A stretch of DNA of 64,000 bases from Sipunculus nudus (lineage: Eukaryota; Annelida; Sipuncula; Golfingiida; Sipunculidae), in assembly GCA_026874595.1 (NCBI GenBank), contig CM049316.1, positions 68,100,676 through 68,164,675 on the forward strand, in the 5' to 3' direction. Every line of letters starts with the position of its first letter. Position 1 is the stretch's first letter. Under the pieces are notes generated by a model, which was not told the DNA's origin, did not search any database, and worked only from the letters and a program-made list of their open reading frames with translations. Shown piece by piece: positions 26,695 to 38,652 of the stretch. A program made the translations under genes and the position numbers.

Positions 26695-27258
26695 GATATC
26701 CTGAATGTCATAAACTATATATTATAACAATTTTTATATTCATGCACATTTCACATTTCCGTTTTGTATAAAGCTATATATACTAAACGTATATTTGGGG
26801 AAACTGGTTAGGTTAAATGGATTGAAACACGGATTACCCAAGACCAATTGTAACAAATATATTAAGTAAATATAGTGAAAATTAAATTATTGTTTTTACC
26901 AGATAAATTATACATATATATATATATTTATATATATATATATGTTTTCCTGCTTTATGTAGGTCAGAAGAGACGCGAACTAAAGTTTTTTTTTTCTTCA
27001 GAAACGAATGTGTATTCGGATGAAACATTGAAGCAATGATATGAAAATGTATTTAACTTATATATATAAAGGCCAGTTTATATGCATGGCTTATATAGAA
27101 AAATACTTACCATGCAGAGGAAAATATGGAATTTCCACTTTTTCCATACCTCCCTATATTTCCCATTTTTTCATATAATTGAATTAAGTTTAATTAATAT
27201 TGCTGTATGTGAAGTAGTTTACAGAGTGATGTATACATGTGTATGTGTGCACATGTGT
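26693..27258. other. Intergenic, nothing recognised
   Basis: AT-rich sequence with short TA runs. Confidence 0.5.
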
Positions 27259-27259
27259 A

Positions 27260-27315
<56 letters not shown>
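27259..27315. repeat. Compound (GT)n-(GA)n microsatellite
   Basis: GT dinucleotides pass into a long (GA)n tract. Confidence 0.94.
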
Positions 27316-27318
<3 letters not shown>

Positions 27319-27585
27319 TGGTAAAATTGAACTAAAATCCCTCTTAAAACACCTATAAAGAGACATACACTAACTTCTATTTAACGTTCAGTATTTACAG
27401 GTTAACACTTTTATAATTAATTGTTAATATAAATATACACATAAAAGCAAAGTTAGACCTATATAAATATAGAATAAAAAAAGGCTGTTATGGCATTGGT
27501 AATTTTATATTTTACACACCACTAATTTCATTTGACTGCATGGAGACACCCGGCTGAGAAAATCTTGAATTCTTGATTAAAACTG

Positions 27586-27657
27586 GGGCTCGTCCGGGAT
27601 TCGAACCCGGGACCTCGCGCACCCGAAGCGCGAATCATACCCCTAGACCAACGAGCC
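27586..27657 (-). tRNA. trnP-CGG: tRNA-Pro (anticodon CGG)
   Basis: This is a 72-nt cloverleaf on the minus strand. Acceptor GGCTCGT pairs with ACGAGCC, with discriminator C. The A box is TGGTCTAGGGGTATGATTC and the anticodon stem-loop CGCGC-TTCGGGT-GCGCG gives anticodon CGG. The T-arm is CCGGGTTCGAATCCCGG. A TTTT terminator lies at 27582-27579. All stems pair, so the gene looks functional. Its body matches the well-known metazoan tRNA-Pro pattern. Confidence 0.96.
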
Positions 27658-27984
27658 AACATGTACACTCGTACAAATAAGTGGTACGGGTTTCACATAC
27701 ACATTTGGTTTGGTCCAATGGTTGTGACAACTCTGTCACGCTGCGTGTACACGTTCATTTAGATATATATAGGCCAAGCAAACGTACTCAAACTCGCATA
27801 ATAATTATACATGATGGTGTATATGTGACCGTGCAATATACATATCGCTGCATTTTTCTGCTGGTTAAAACAAGTTCATTTCCCGGCAGAAGTGTTGTTT
27901 TTTCTGTTCTTTTTATTTATATTTTCAATTTATTATGTGGTAACTGCAAGTGTATATAGCATATATATATATGCTCAAATACAG

Positions 27985-27999
<15 letters not shown>

Positions 28000-28019
<20 letters not shown>

Positions 28020-28053
28020 GTGTGTAATGTTTATACAGCAGTATATAGCCAGC

Positions 28054-28100
<47 letters not shown>

Positions 28101-28128
28101 CATATATATATGTATATATATATATATT
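28000..28128. repeat. Compound (TA)n / (CT)n / (TA)n microsatellite
   Basis: TA tract at ~28000-28020, unique spacer, (CT)n at ~28055-28081, then (TA)n with GTATAT/CATATA interruptions. Confidence 0.93.
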
Positions 28129-30146
28129 ATAAATCTCGATGAACACTATCTCCTATACCATTATAAATGCAATCATCCAATGACAGCACGACTTTATCTT
28201 TTATACTGGTCCCAAACTTTTATGTACAAACGCGAACAGGTGTCAGATGTCAGTACGCCAACTTTTAAAGGGCGATCCAGGTGTGAAGGAAAATAAATAA
28301 TTGTCGGCGGGGGGGGGGGGGGGTGCAGAAGACCATGTCTACCAAGAAGTATAAAAGCTCACATCAGGGTATAGGCATCAGTTAGAGAGTATATATGTGT
28401 ATATAGGAACACATTTGGGGTGACTTATATTGTATATAGGCTTATATATAAGTAAAGAACAAAAAAATTTTAGTAATTATAATAATATTGTACTTTTGGC
28501 CTAATATCATGAAACCTTATCTGATTATAAATATAGTTTGAATCCTCAACTGCAAATGTCTGCTTTTGGTCAGATATTCTGATGGTCACCATAATGTATA
28601 AATTTGTTCAAATCTTGGGGGTGGGGGGTGGCAGAATGATATTTTTCCCCTTGATTCCTTCATATTTATATTGATGAGGCGAATGCCCCCTATTATTATT
28701 ATTATTATTATTCATATATTTATAATATATACGGAATAACAATGACTGCAGAAACAAGTTAAACCCCGGTTAATAAAATGCATCTGCCCTATAAAATAAG
28801 AACCGATGAATAATGTTAAGTCAAAACTGTAAAAAATTAAAAAGCACTACAACTAATCCCAGATTACTGTTACATCAATAAATCCCAATGGAGCCCCCAG
28901 CGGGCTACATTTCTCGACTGTTGCTCGTTTTACATTACCTAGAACACAGGTCGGGCGTTCCACGCACGCACCGGCCGCAACACCTAACGCACGGTTTATT
29001 TGTTTTGGACAAGCCGCACCGACCCAAGTATCTGTTTCTGTTACACGACCCTCACTGTAGCTCATCAGTAAACACGCCCACCTTGAAGTCAGCCAGTCAA
29101 TACACCCCTCCTGCTAATATTTAATACTCAAGTTACCTTTACAGAGAGGTCGTCTTATATTTTCTCAGAATTTTGAGAAATATTTACATTTGTTAATTCT
29201 TAACAGACATTTTGCATTTGTTTTTATACAATGGCAATCGTTTAATAATATGAAAGTTCGTATGGTTGCTGTTTCTTAATTCATTAGTAGTCTTCATAAC
29301 TTTCAGTAGGTGAATCCATCTCTCAAAGGGGTTGGGTGGGGAGGTTTGGATTTCAATCTAATGTTATATTACCATGATTTTATTGCACTATAACACAGCA
29401 TAATATAGAATATGTTTCAACGTTATGCAAACGTACCCACACACACACACACACATTTATATATATAAGAATGAAGGTTGAAAGACAGAAAGGAGGAAAG
29501 AACTGCACGTATAAAGTTTTCTAATGTATTTTTCAGCTTTGTTTAACCTTTTTTGTATCTAAATCAAGTCCTGGTTTTCAACGAGAATTACAAAACACTT
29601 AAACAACGATATTTATATATTGTTAAGGACCAATTTTATATACAATACACTTTGTCAGCGAAAGATGTCAAAAGAACTACATGATATACATACAGGCAAC
29701 TTGATTCCGTAATTCGATAATAAACAAAACCAATTCTTTCCTCGAAGTTTATTTCAGAATCTATTAACAGGTCACACAGAGTCATCTTATGTAACCGTAT
29801 ATACATCGTAGCACTTTCATGTAACAAATCAAAGTTTTGAAGAGCCACGTGGACAAACTCAACATGTGCAAGATACAGGGCATACACACTGTATAACAGG
29901 TGATATACAAGGAATGCTAAGTACCAATATTTACTCCTATAAATAAGCGACCTTTGATATCGTTACACAAATCATCGTAACTGGTTGTCCATACATTAAA
30001 CGGACAAGACAAGATTTAGTTAGTGATCTCATTAACGAAAACAGAAAGGGGGTAATACATCATGTGTGTTACGTCATTATTAGTGGGGCTGTCATGACGT
30101 TTGTTGGTAAAGGTCATTAGGTGCGGGCCATGTGGTCCTGCCCTGT
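28129..30146. other. Intergenic with poly-G tract and a GC-balanced block
   Basis: A G run lies at ~28306-28323 and an (ATT)n run near 28691. A GC-balanced block lies at ~28.86-29.12 kb and a (CA)n tract at ~29438-29455. No gene is recognised. Confidence 0.5.
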
Positions 30147-30290
30147 GAAATGAACATCAAGGCAGATGAGCCGCTAAATGACAAGTGGTCTCGCGCCTGT
30201 CTGCCAGATGTGACTTCACAGAAAGTGACCGGCGTCCCATTTATATACTTAATCTGTTCTGTTGACATACCCGCACCGGGTCGTATATGC
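30147..30290 (+). repeat. ~145-bp dispersed repeat, copy 1
   Basis: This aligns with the reverse complement of 35401-35549. Shared runs include GCAGATGAGCCGCTAAATG, GTGACTTCACAGAAAGTGACC and GGCGTCCCATTTATATACTT, with a few substitutions and a small indel. Confidence 0.85.
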
Positions 30291-30351
30291 ATGGAGTCTT
30301 CTTTGAGCCTATAAGGATTTATGGGAGAAAATACATTTTTGGTGATATATA

Positions 30352-30660
30352 GATAGTTCTATTCTATTCTATTCTATTCTATTCTATTCTATTCTATTCT
30401 ATTCTATTCTATTCAATTCTATTCTTTTCTATTCTTTTCTATTCTATTCTATTATATTATATTATATTCCTTTCTATTGTACTCTATTCTACTCTATAAT
30501 ATTCCATTCTATTCCATTCTATTCTATTCTATATTCTATTCTATTCTATTCTATTCTTTTCTGTTCTACTATATACTATTCTGTACTATTCTATTCTATT
30601 CTATTCTATTCTCTTTTCTCTTATTCTATCCTATTCTATTCTATTTTATTCTATTCCTTT
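30352..30660. repeat. (ATTCT)n pentanucleotide array
   Basis: About 300 bp of ATTCT/TCTAT units. It is perfect for the first ~60 bp and then increasingly interrupted by ATTCC, TTTTCT and ATATT variants. Confidence 0.95.
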
Positions 30661-32080
30661 TTTAATCTTATATATCAATTACCTTTGTAGGCTATATATA
30701 TATAGGATAGGCTCTTGTATATTCTGTCCCATGCAGGATATCCTAAGCCGTGATACAATCTATAAGCTATATGCATGCTATATATAGTCTGGCCAAATCT
30801 ATTGGTTATAACTTTTTTCGATGTCATATATTATATTATAATATATCTTATATATATTTTATTGGGGTTTTTTCCCCACGTTATTTTAAAGACTTTATCG
30901 TTCTCTGCTGAGACTGTTGATATATAAAATTGCAATATACATTCAAAGAAATGAACATGCATTCATGGGATAACTGTAATAACTCGATATCTTTAATTTC
31001 TTTCGTCAACACGAAACCATAAAAAAGTACAATGTTTGATTTAGTCTTTCATCGACAGAATTTCCAAGGTGGGTTGGAATTTAGTACCAACCCGAAAAGT
31101 ATCGCACATTTAGCCCCCGCGGTTAGAACATTTGAACCGGAATGGTCGCGGCTACATAATATAAACTAAACACTTGGGACAGGTGCCGTGTGTGTGGTGC
31201 CCGCATTCTCTTACATAAAAACTTATCAATGGGGGAAATCTTCTACAAGTATGACGGAAAAGCACACAACTTGCTCACGCCCGCTTTCGCAAGAGCCATC
31301 TGTGCAAAGTTTAACCATGTGCAATCTGAAGACTGAATTGTTTACCTTGTGGCCGCTACCTGCAGCGCGTGGCTTGGAAACACCTGTCTTGTATATTTCA
31401 CCTTGCCGATTACATTTCACTGAATGGCGCCCGGGTCTGAAATTGATCAGCATGTCAATTTCAAATTCAAATACCTATAGACGGCTGACTGGACCCTAAT
31501 TGGTCTGCGGCCAGTAACAAGGGGTACCTACTAATTTAAGTATAGAGATGCTACTCGCGGTTATTATCAGTTGTAGAGTTCAGTAGATTCGCACCATCAC
31601 TTTTGAATGGGAGGAACCGCAGAGACCGACAGGCAGTGAAATAAACATTCGACCCGCACTTAATTGTCATCTTCTCGACATAACCGTTCATTATGTCTCA
31701 CGTGTTGGGGTCAATTTTGAACAAGGTGTAAGGAAAAGCCTTAAGGCGAGCATCCCTATATAGCGTGCACGAAAATAATTAATGTTACGTTTCCCTCTGG
31801 GATAAGTCCGGCAGATTTTAAATAATTATCTCGATTCGTTCGCGCTCCCCGAGGAATATTGACACCATATAGACCCATGCATGCACGCAAATGTATGTGC
31901 ACATATCAAGCATGGATTAATGAACTTAAGTAACCATTTAAATATATACCATTGCAAAAAATTATAATTTAGATAACACAGTTTTTGTATATAGTCCATG
32001 CAGTTGATAGCAGTAACCCATACAACATATATACAGGTGACAATATATATACTAAATATATAGTATAACAAGGCATTCTG
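30661..32080. other. Intergenic with an 800-bp GC-balanced block
   Basis: Sequence from ~31.04 to 31.83 kb is non-repetitive and GC-balanced. It holds a 103-codon frame (31188-31499) with no recognised domain. Confidence 0.5.
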
Positions 32081-32081
32081 C

Positions 32082-32127
<46 letters not shown>
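32081..32127. repeat. (TA)n microsatellite
   Basis: TA tract directly abutting the palindrome that follows. Confidence 0.93.
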
Positions 32128-32132
<5 letters not shown>

Positions 32133-32162
32133 GATTGCATGTATATATATGTGTGCGTCTTC

Positions 32163-32198
<36 letters not shown>

Positions 32199-32233
32199 GA
32201 AGACGCACACATATATATACATGCAATCTGCAT
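32128..32233. repeat. 106-bp perfect palindrome
   Basis: The arms 32128-32164 and 32197-32233 are exact reverse complements. Each has unique sequence (GCAGATTGCATG.., GTGTGCGTCTTCCG) beyond simple repeat, and they meet through a central (AT)n of 32 bp that is itself self-complementary. No mismatch was found. It could form a cruciform or a long RNA hairpin. Confidence 0.93.
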
Positions 32234-32850
32234 TTCTGAAGTCATGACATATCGAACTAGACCTCCCCCAACCACGACTTCATTGTCCCCGCATGTTCAC
32301 CGGGGGAGGTCCAATAAAGATCTGGAAAGCCGTGATCCGACACGTTATTATCCCACAATCACTACTTAATGACAATGGTATTACCCGTCTATGTGTCTCT
32401 CCGCAGATTTAAATAGACCCGATTCATGCCCTGTCACCCCGCTTTGTGGGTCAGATTGACAGTTAACGCCGGTATGTGTATATATTCAGTTTGAGGCGAC
32501 GCGTTGAAGATGGGGGAGCGAGGATTCTGAAATCTGGGGATATCACTCATTAAATGTTATTGATTGGCACCATGCAGGTATCCATGTTTATGACGTCAAG
32601 AAAATTCATGAGTATGATGTGTAAACGCTTATATTAACAAGATGTTTTCGCACTGCTCTCTCTCTCTCTCTTGTCCTGCATCTATTCTTCTATACTGTCT
32701 GTCTGTCTGTATGTCACATTTTCGCATTTACACATGCCATGTTTTATAAACACGGTCACAACAAAATTTATATTTGAAAGTTTTTTTTCCTGTCCGACAC
32801 GTCCGTTAGTTTCTGTCAAATGATAAAGGCATAATAAATCTGTCACAATA
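32234..32850. other. Intergenic
   Basis: This stretch contains a 10-bp-stem inverted repeat (GACCTCCCCC at 32260-32269 and its complement at 32302-32311) in a GC-balanced block at ~32.24-32.53 kb. Confidence 0.5.
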
Positions 32851-32852
32851 TA

Positions 32853-32919
<67 letters not shown>
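32851..32919. repeat. (TA)n microsatellite
   Basis: TA tract with one GTA interruption near its start. Confidence 0.94.
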
Positions 32920-32925
<6 letters not shown>

Positions 32926-33745
32926 CCACATGACATTCCCATATATACCAACACACATATATATATATAAATATATGTGTATGTGTATGTGTGTGTCTAT
33001 ATATATAAATATATATATATATAAATTTATGTTTATGTTTTTGAATAAATGTTATCGTTCAAATTGGTATAAAAAAGCAAAATGACTATATAATTGTCTT
33101 ATTTATATTCCGAGGGTCACAAACGGTTGATATATATTCTAAACTTCAGTTTTAAACATATAATAAACGCGTCACCTGTCACATTTCAGTTTATAATATG
33201 GTGGAAAAAATGGTAGCAATAAACCTGTCCATCGCCTAAACTGATATTCCCATCAACGCTTGTAGTCATCCCATGCACGTGCTGTTATGCAATCCGTCAC
33301 ACATTTCTACAACTCTCGCCAATAGTAACGGTCGTAAACCTGTGAGTAAACACCCCGCCACGTTTCCTAATTTACAAAGCCCTCCCCCTAATATTACATG
33401 TGCCCCTTTTCAACCACCGTTAGACGTTAGAGTGATTTGGACGCGTGAGATATGCATTGGCAATAAGTCTTTTTAAACGGCAGGTGCGGTCGTCAAATTG
33501 CCCCCTTGATTACGTCACTGTTGTCAATTTCCATCAAGCTAAAGCGGTGATGGGCTAATTTAAATTGTGGCGTCCACCGGAACTGGCGAATGCGTGCCAT
33601 AATACAAATCCACCTGCCCTAAATCGCCCACCGTTATACGCAAACCGCAATAAAGATTTAACCTGTTCTTTTGTGAATTATTTAAATGCATGTCCCTTAA
33701 TTCATCAACTAAAAAAAGCATGTTGTTAAAAATAAGCGTGCATTA

Positions 33746-33750
<5 letters not shown>
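32920..33750. other. Intergenic
   Basis: GC-balanced, non-repetitive sequence at ~33.17-33.66 kb. No gene is recognised. Confidence 0.5.
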
Positions 33751-33795
<45 letters not shown>

Positions 33796-33805
33796 GCACA
33801 CACAA

Positions 33806-33860
<55 letters not shown>

Positions 33861-33882
33861 AAGAGAAAGAGAGAGAGAGAGA
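33751..33882. repeat. Compound (TA)n-(CA)n-(TA)n-(GA)n microsatellite
   Basis: Four adjacent dinucleotide tracts with the order as named. Confidence 0.95.
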
Positions 33883-34369
33883 AATGCAGTCGTATACACA
33901 GAAAAGAGTAAACTAACGTGGAAAACCTTCCCCTCATTAAATAGATAGTAGAATGTTTTGGGCATATATCATGAACTCTTCTTACATATACAACTTGTCA
34001 TTTTCTGTTTTCTTCTGACATTTCAGTATTTCTAAATAAGAAATAAGACATTAAATTTTATATTATTTTATCACTTATTATAGTTAAAGAGTATATTTAT
34101 AAAAAAAAAGATTAATTTCCATTGGCTCACATTTTCTGAGGTTTAGTTTTTGTTGTAACATGCATGCACTCAATTTAGTTATAACTAAAGTATAATCTCC
34201 ATGGCTCAGATGGTGGCGATCGGCATTCTTAAGAGGTGGAGGAATTCGCCTCGACCGTGATAGACTTGCTGGTACAAGACCCTGAAAGGTTCCCTTTTTT
34301 TAGATCAGTTCATTTCAGTCATCTGATATTACAAGCGAACTTTATCCGTTGTCCTTCCGCCTAATCCTT

Positions 34370-34470
34370 CGTTAGCACGGCACAAATCGTAACCATTTGA
34401 CCCAGAAACTTCTAACTCAACATCCAGGGATGTCCTGGTGAAGTCTCCTTGGAAACCCGAAATTAGGTCA
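34370..34470 (+). repeat. Local ~100-bp duplication, copy 1
   Basis: CGTTAGCACGGCACAAATCG, TAACCATTTGA and a downstream CCAGGGATGTCC..AAGTCTCC recur in order at 34722-34830, with substitutions. Confidence 0.5.
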
Positions 34471-34721
34471 GCGTGACTTACAGATCTTGCGAGCTATGGG
34501 AATAAAACCTTTTGAGCACCCTGACAGACAGATTTTTCTGCGCGTTAAAGACTTTTGAACAAATATTTGATTTAAAAAATTTAATAATTCACCTCACCTG
34601 CATCCTTACGACTGCCAGCTTGGAAAAGCATTCCATCCAGTTCTTCAGAAAGCTCACTTAAGGTTATAAGTTGATTTTTAGATAAATTTCTTATATGTTT
34701 ATACGTTTGTGTATCGATCCG

Positions 34722-34830
34722 CGTTAGCTGGACACATATCGTAACCACTAGATATAGGTATATAGGTATAGGTTCTTGCTTAACACCAGGTGTTAACACT
34801 TAGTAAAATCTCCATGTAACTAGGTCACCC
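34722..34830 (+). repeat. Local ~100-bp duplication, copy 2
   Basis: Partner of 34370-34470: CGTTAGCTGGACACATATCG, TAACCACTAGA, then ACCAGGTGTTAAC..AAATCTCCATG. Confidence 0.5.
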
Positions 34831-35400
34831 TAGCCTGTATTCTGCTACACAGGGGAAAAAAACATAAGAAGAATAGGGAATAATTGAAAACATAATTCAA
34901 CTATATAAATATTCAATCCCACGAATGCAGGTCTCCACCATGTGGGCGGTCCATTATGTGGACTATACTTCCCAACCCGAGTTTTAATTCACGCATTGGC
35001 CCATGTTCCCGCGTATTCGGTCGGGTAAATGTGACTGCACATTTGTGAATATTCCTTGACGTCCTGCCCTGGTGAGGAATTAGTCTGATCCACACTAAAA
35101 TCTAATCGACTGATCCATTCCCGAGTTGCCCTACACATTTCAGGGTATTTCGTTCAGGATTAATTGGATGAGCTGTCTTGTGAACAAACGCACAAACAAG
35201 AACGTGAGTGAAAGCATACACCCTCCTGGCAGAGGCAATGATACAGAGTAGACTGGATCTAAAGAATGAAGTATAAAATATATCAGAAAACATGCAGAAT
35301 ACAATACAAAAAATGTGTTATGTTAAAATACAACAGGATCTTTTATTCACAATTATTCTAATTTCTTCAATAAATCCTTATATGTTCATCGACAGTCGGG

Positions 35401-35549
35401 GTATACAAGGCCCGGTGCGGGTATCTCAGCAGAACAGATGAAGTATATAAATGGGACGCCGGTCACTTTCTGTGAAGTCACATATGGCAGACAGGCGCGA
35501 GACCACTAAATTGCCATTTAGCGGCTCATCTGCTTTGATATTCATTTTA
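35401..35549 (-). repeat. ~149-bp dispersed repeat, copy 2 (inverted)
   Basis: This is the inverted partner of 30147-30290. It is more diverged than the 247-bp pair. Confidence 0.85.
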
Positions 35550-35638
35550 CCTTAATCGGGTCCATGCACACACACACACACACATGTGCACGCTCCTTAT
35601 CTTCATTCTCTCCTCCCTAGCTCTCAAACACATAAATA

Positions 35639-36604
35639 CAGTGAAAACTTGACTAACGGACACCTCACTAAGGCGGACAGCTGGCTATTACGGACAAGGT
35701 AGTAAGTCCCTTCAAAATTCCCTATATGTTATGTATAAGCAGAACCTCTGTATGGCGGACACCTCACTACTGCGGACAACGGACAGCAGATTTCAACTCA
35801 AACCAACATTCTACGAGTAAATGAACCTGACAAATGCGGGCACGATACGCCAGCTCCGGCGGACACTGATCACTCGCCCCGGGCAACATCAAAGACCACC
35901 GGTACTGTTGCTGTTCCCGGGACTGGAACACAAAGGATTATGCAATCCCCAGTTGTTACCTTTATGCGTGTCCGTGCTCATGTCACGGTGTGATATGCTA
36001 ATAAGTTAAACACAGCAAATACGAAGCGTTAAACATCGTGTCACTTTATTCCACGGTTGATCATTCAAACGTTGCGAAGCTGCATATTTTTCGCTCGACC
36101 GCGGGGTCAATAAATTTATTAAACGGCTACCGATTTCCCATGCGTTCTTGATCTCACCACACAATATCTAACTATAAAATTAGCCACTTTGGTATAGCAG
36201 GCTGTTTGATTTTAATTTATCGGTTTTGCTCAGTACATCTCAAACTAAGAATGTCAAGCTTATTTGACTATATGATTCAGCGATAAAGAGCTAGCGTACG
36301 CGAGTATATGAACATTGTTTTTACGGATGTCTTCATCGACTTTTCTCCTTATATTGTTCACTACTTGAGATAAGTAAAAATAATCACAGTTTGTATATGA
36401 ATATTGAATGCATGATGTGTGCATATCTTGTACATATACATGAAATCTGATATAATACAATAAACACGTTCTTGCAGCTGTTCGTTGTCTTTATTTATAA
36501 TCCCTCAGTTATCAACCAAGATGAACCTGCCTAATAAGGACACCTCACTATTAAGGACAAAATGATTGAGTCCCTTGCCTGTCCGCTTTAGACAGGTTTC
36601 ACTG
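35639..36604. mobile_element. Candidate ~1-kb non-autonomous DNA transposon (MITE-like)
   Basis: The left end CAGTGAAAACTTGACTAACG follows TA. The right end, read on the minus strand from 36604, is CAGTGAAACCTGTCTAAAGC followed by GGACA. The ends are imperfect inverted repeats of about 25 bp. Internal phrases GGACACCTCACTA and GCGGACA recur at both ends (35656, 35758, 36538). A CAGTG start next to TA suggests a Tc1/mariner (pogo/Tigger-like) relative, but the right flank is CA, not TA. No transposase is encoded. A chance arrangement of two separate elements is not excluded. Confidence 0.5.
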
Positions 36605-36654
36605 CATAAGCATATATTTTACATACACGTATTATAAATGCCATATTAGTAATA

Positions 36655-36688
36655 TTAAAAGATATATACATATATATATATACATATT

Positions 36689-36723
<35 letters not shown>

Positions 36724-36732
36724 CTACATATT

Positions 36733-36786
<54 letters not shown>

Positions 36787-36962
36787 CACTGATGTCTATA
36801 TCTTTTTTGGTTTAAGCAACATTTATTGCAACGGGATATATATGAAAAAACAGGGCCAAGCCCTATATTCATTCTTCTCCTCAAGATGAAAATATATCAT
36901 ATTTTCGTATATATATACAAAAAAAATACTTCTATTATATATATATAAATACATATAGAATT

Positions 36963-37029
<67 letters not shown>

Positions 37030-37030
37030 G
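36655..37030. repeat. Clustered TA-rich microsatellites
   Basis: TA tracts with ACATATTTATATATATATAAATA interruptions at 36655-36786, and a longer (TA)n at ~36963-37027. A spacer of ~170 bp separates them. Confidence 0.9.
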
Positions 37031-37379
37031 CATGTTGCATGCCAATGGTTAGCTAACCAACTGTAAACTTATTTAGAACACGAATACATGCATAGAAAAA
37101 TCGGCTATATATTCATATACATCTCTCTACACATAACTGTAAACCGATTGAATATATATGAATATTATGAATTATCTGTTGTGATAGAATGAACTATGTA
37201 GTATAACGGATTTCCTTTTCTTTCAAGATTTAAGACCATTTGTCGGATGATTTTTATACAACAAAAATGTCGTAAATGTTTTATGTAGTGAAGGGAAATT
37301 TTATGCAAAACCACAACATTTGGTAGAAAGGTATAGAAATAAGACCCCAATAAAAGACTAGAACAAACGTATATAAATG

Positions 37380-37380
<1 letters not shown>

Positions 37381-37432
<52 letters not shown>
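37381..37432. repeat. (TA)n microsatellite
   Basis: Uninterrupted TA dinucleotides. Confidence 0.94.
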
Positions 37433-37438
<6 letters not shown>

Positions 37439-38259
37439 GAGTATACCCCGATCTTGTTAGGTTTCTATAATTAAATCAAAAGTATACATATTTATGCATG
37501 CAGTTATAATGCCAATAATAAATATACGGCATTTGCAGCGTTAGCCATTACACCCCTGCATGCAGTTATTATATTATTACACTTCAATGACCCGTAAGTG
37601 CAAGGATCGTCACATCGAATATATACACTGACCATGCATGCACCTGTATAACTATACTATACATGTGTATATTAAGTGCCTGGTCAGTGTGTGGACTGCG
37701 ACTCCTTAGGTTAAAGGTCACTAAGTTGACAGAATAATTATAGGTGTTTATATCGTGTAAACTTGTGTCACATTCCTTTCCCATGTCAGTTTCATCTGCG
37801 CCGTCAAAGCAACTGTAGGGAATAGACATTTCAGAAGCATGTACATAAAATGATTGCATGTCTCTGGCCTTGACGGCCATTCTTGTTTCATCAAATAATT
37901 TTCAGCACACCTGTAAAATTACAGGTGCGAATAATTCATCTGTCAGTCAGACTTATACAAGCAGAGCTCAAATTATCACCTTTATTGGTCTGCGATCTTG
38001 GTGTCACAGTGAACTCTGCAACACATTTTCGCGTATATAGTTTATGTATAATATATATATATATATATATAATATATATATATAATGTCCGCTAAAAAAT
38101 GTACATGCAAATATATATATATATATAATATATATATTATATATGCATGTATACACATACACACACATATAAACGAATAAATACATGAAAAGAGAGACCT
38201 CACTCTGTAATAGGTGTATACATATGTATGTACATAGCCCCATGCATATACAGGTATGA
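37433..38259. other. Intergenic upstream of tRNA-Lys
   Basis: Unique sequence with short TA tracts at ~38049-38150. No gene is recognised. Confidence 0.5.
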
Positions 38260-38332
38260 GCCCGGTTAGCTCAGTCGGTAGAGCATCAGACTTTTAATCT
38301 GAGGGTCAAGGGTTCAAGTCCCTTATCGGGCG
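38260..38332 (+). tRNA. trnK-UUU: tRNA-Lys (anticodon UUU)
   Basis: This 73-nt cloverleaf is identical to the copy at 16638-16710 but in the opposite orientation. It has intact A and B boxes, anticodon loop CTTTTAA, and a pol III TTTT terminator at 38340-38343, seven bases after the gene. The flanks differ from the other copy immediately outside the gene, so this is not part of a larger recent duplication visible here. Confidence 0.97.
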
Positions 38333-38484
38333 GCAACACTTTTACACATATGTTTACCAAAATATATTGCAAATTCTGAAAGACGTGTTTGGTCGGTAAT
38401 ATATTATCCGTATATGTGTCCACTATATGCTATTTTATTGAGGATAAAAACATGTAAGTAAAATGGACCCGTGTATTATTAAAA

Positions 38485-38586
38485 TATATATGAGGTCCTA
38501 TATGTAAAATATATATATATATATATATATATAGGGCTATTATTTATTAATAAAGTATAGTAAATATATATATGAGGTCCTATATG

Positions 38587-38626
<40 letters not shown>

Positions 38627-38652
38627 TTATTATTTATTAATAAAGTATATAT
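38485..38652 (+). repeat. ~85-bp tandem duplication around (TA)n
   Basis: ATATATGAGGTCCTATATGTAA, a TA tract, and TTATTATTTATTAATAAAGTATA occur twice in a row with different TA-tract lengths. Confidence 0.85.

Noticed and set aside
31826-32275. 149-codon minus-strand frame and other frames rich in alternating Tyr-Ile
   Set aside because: The Tyr-Ile runs are translated (TA)n microsatellites here and at many other loci (for example 9.1, 12.7, 19.8, 28.1, 33.8 and 61.4 kb).
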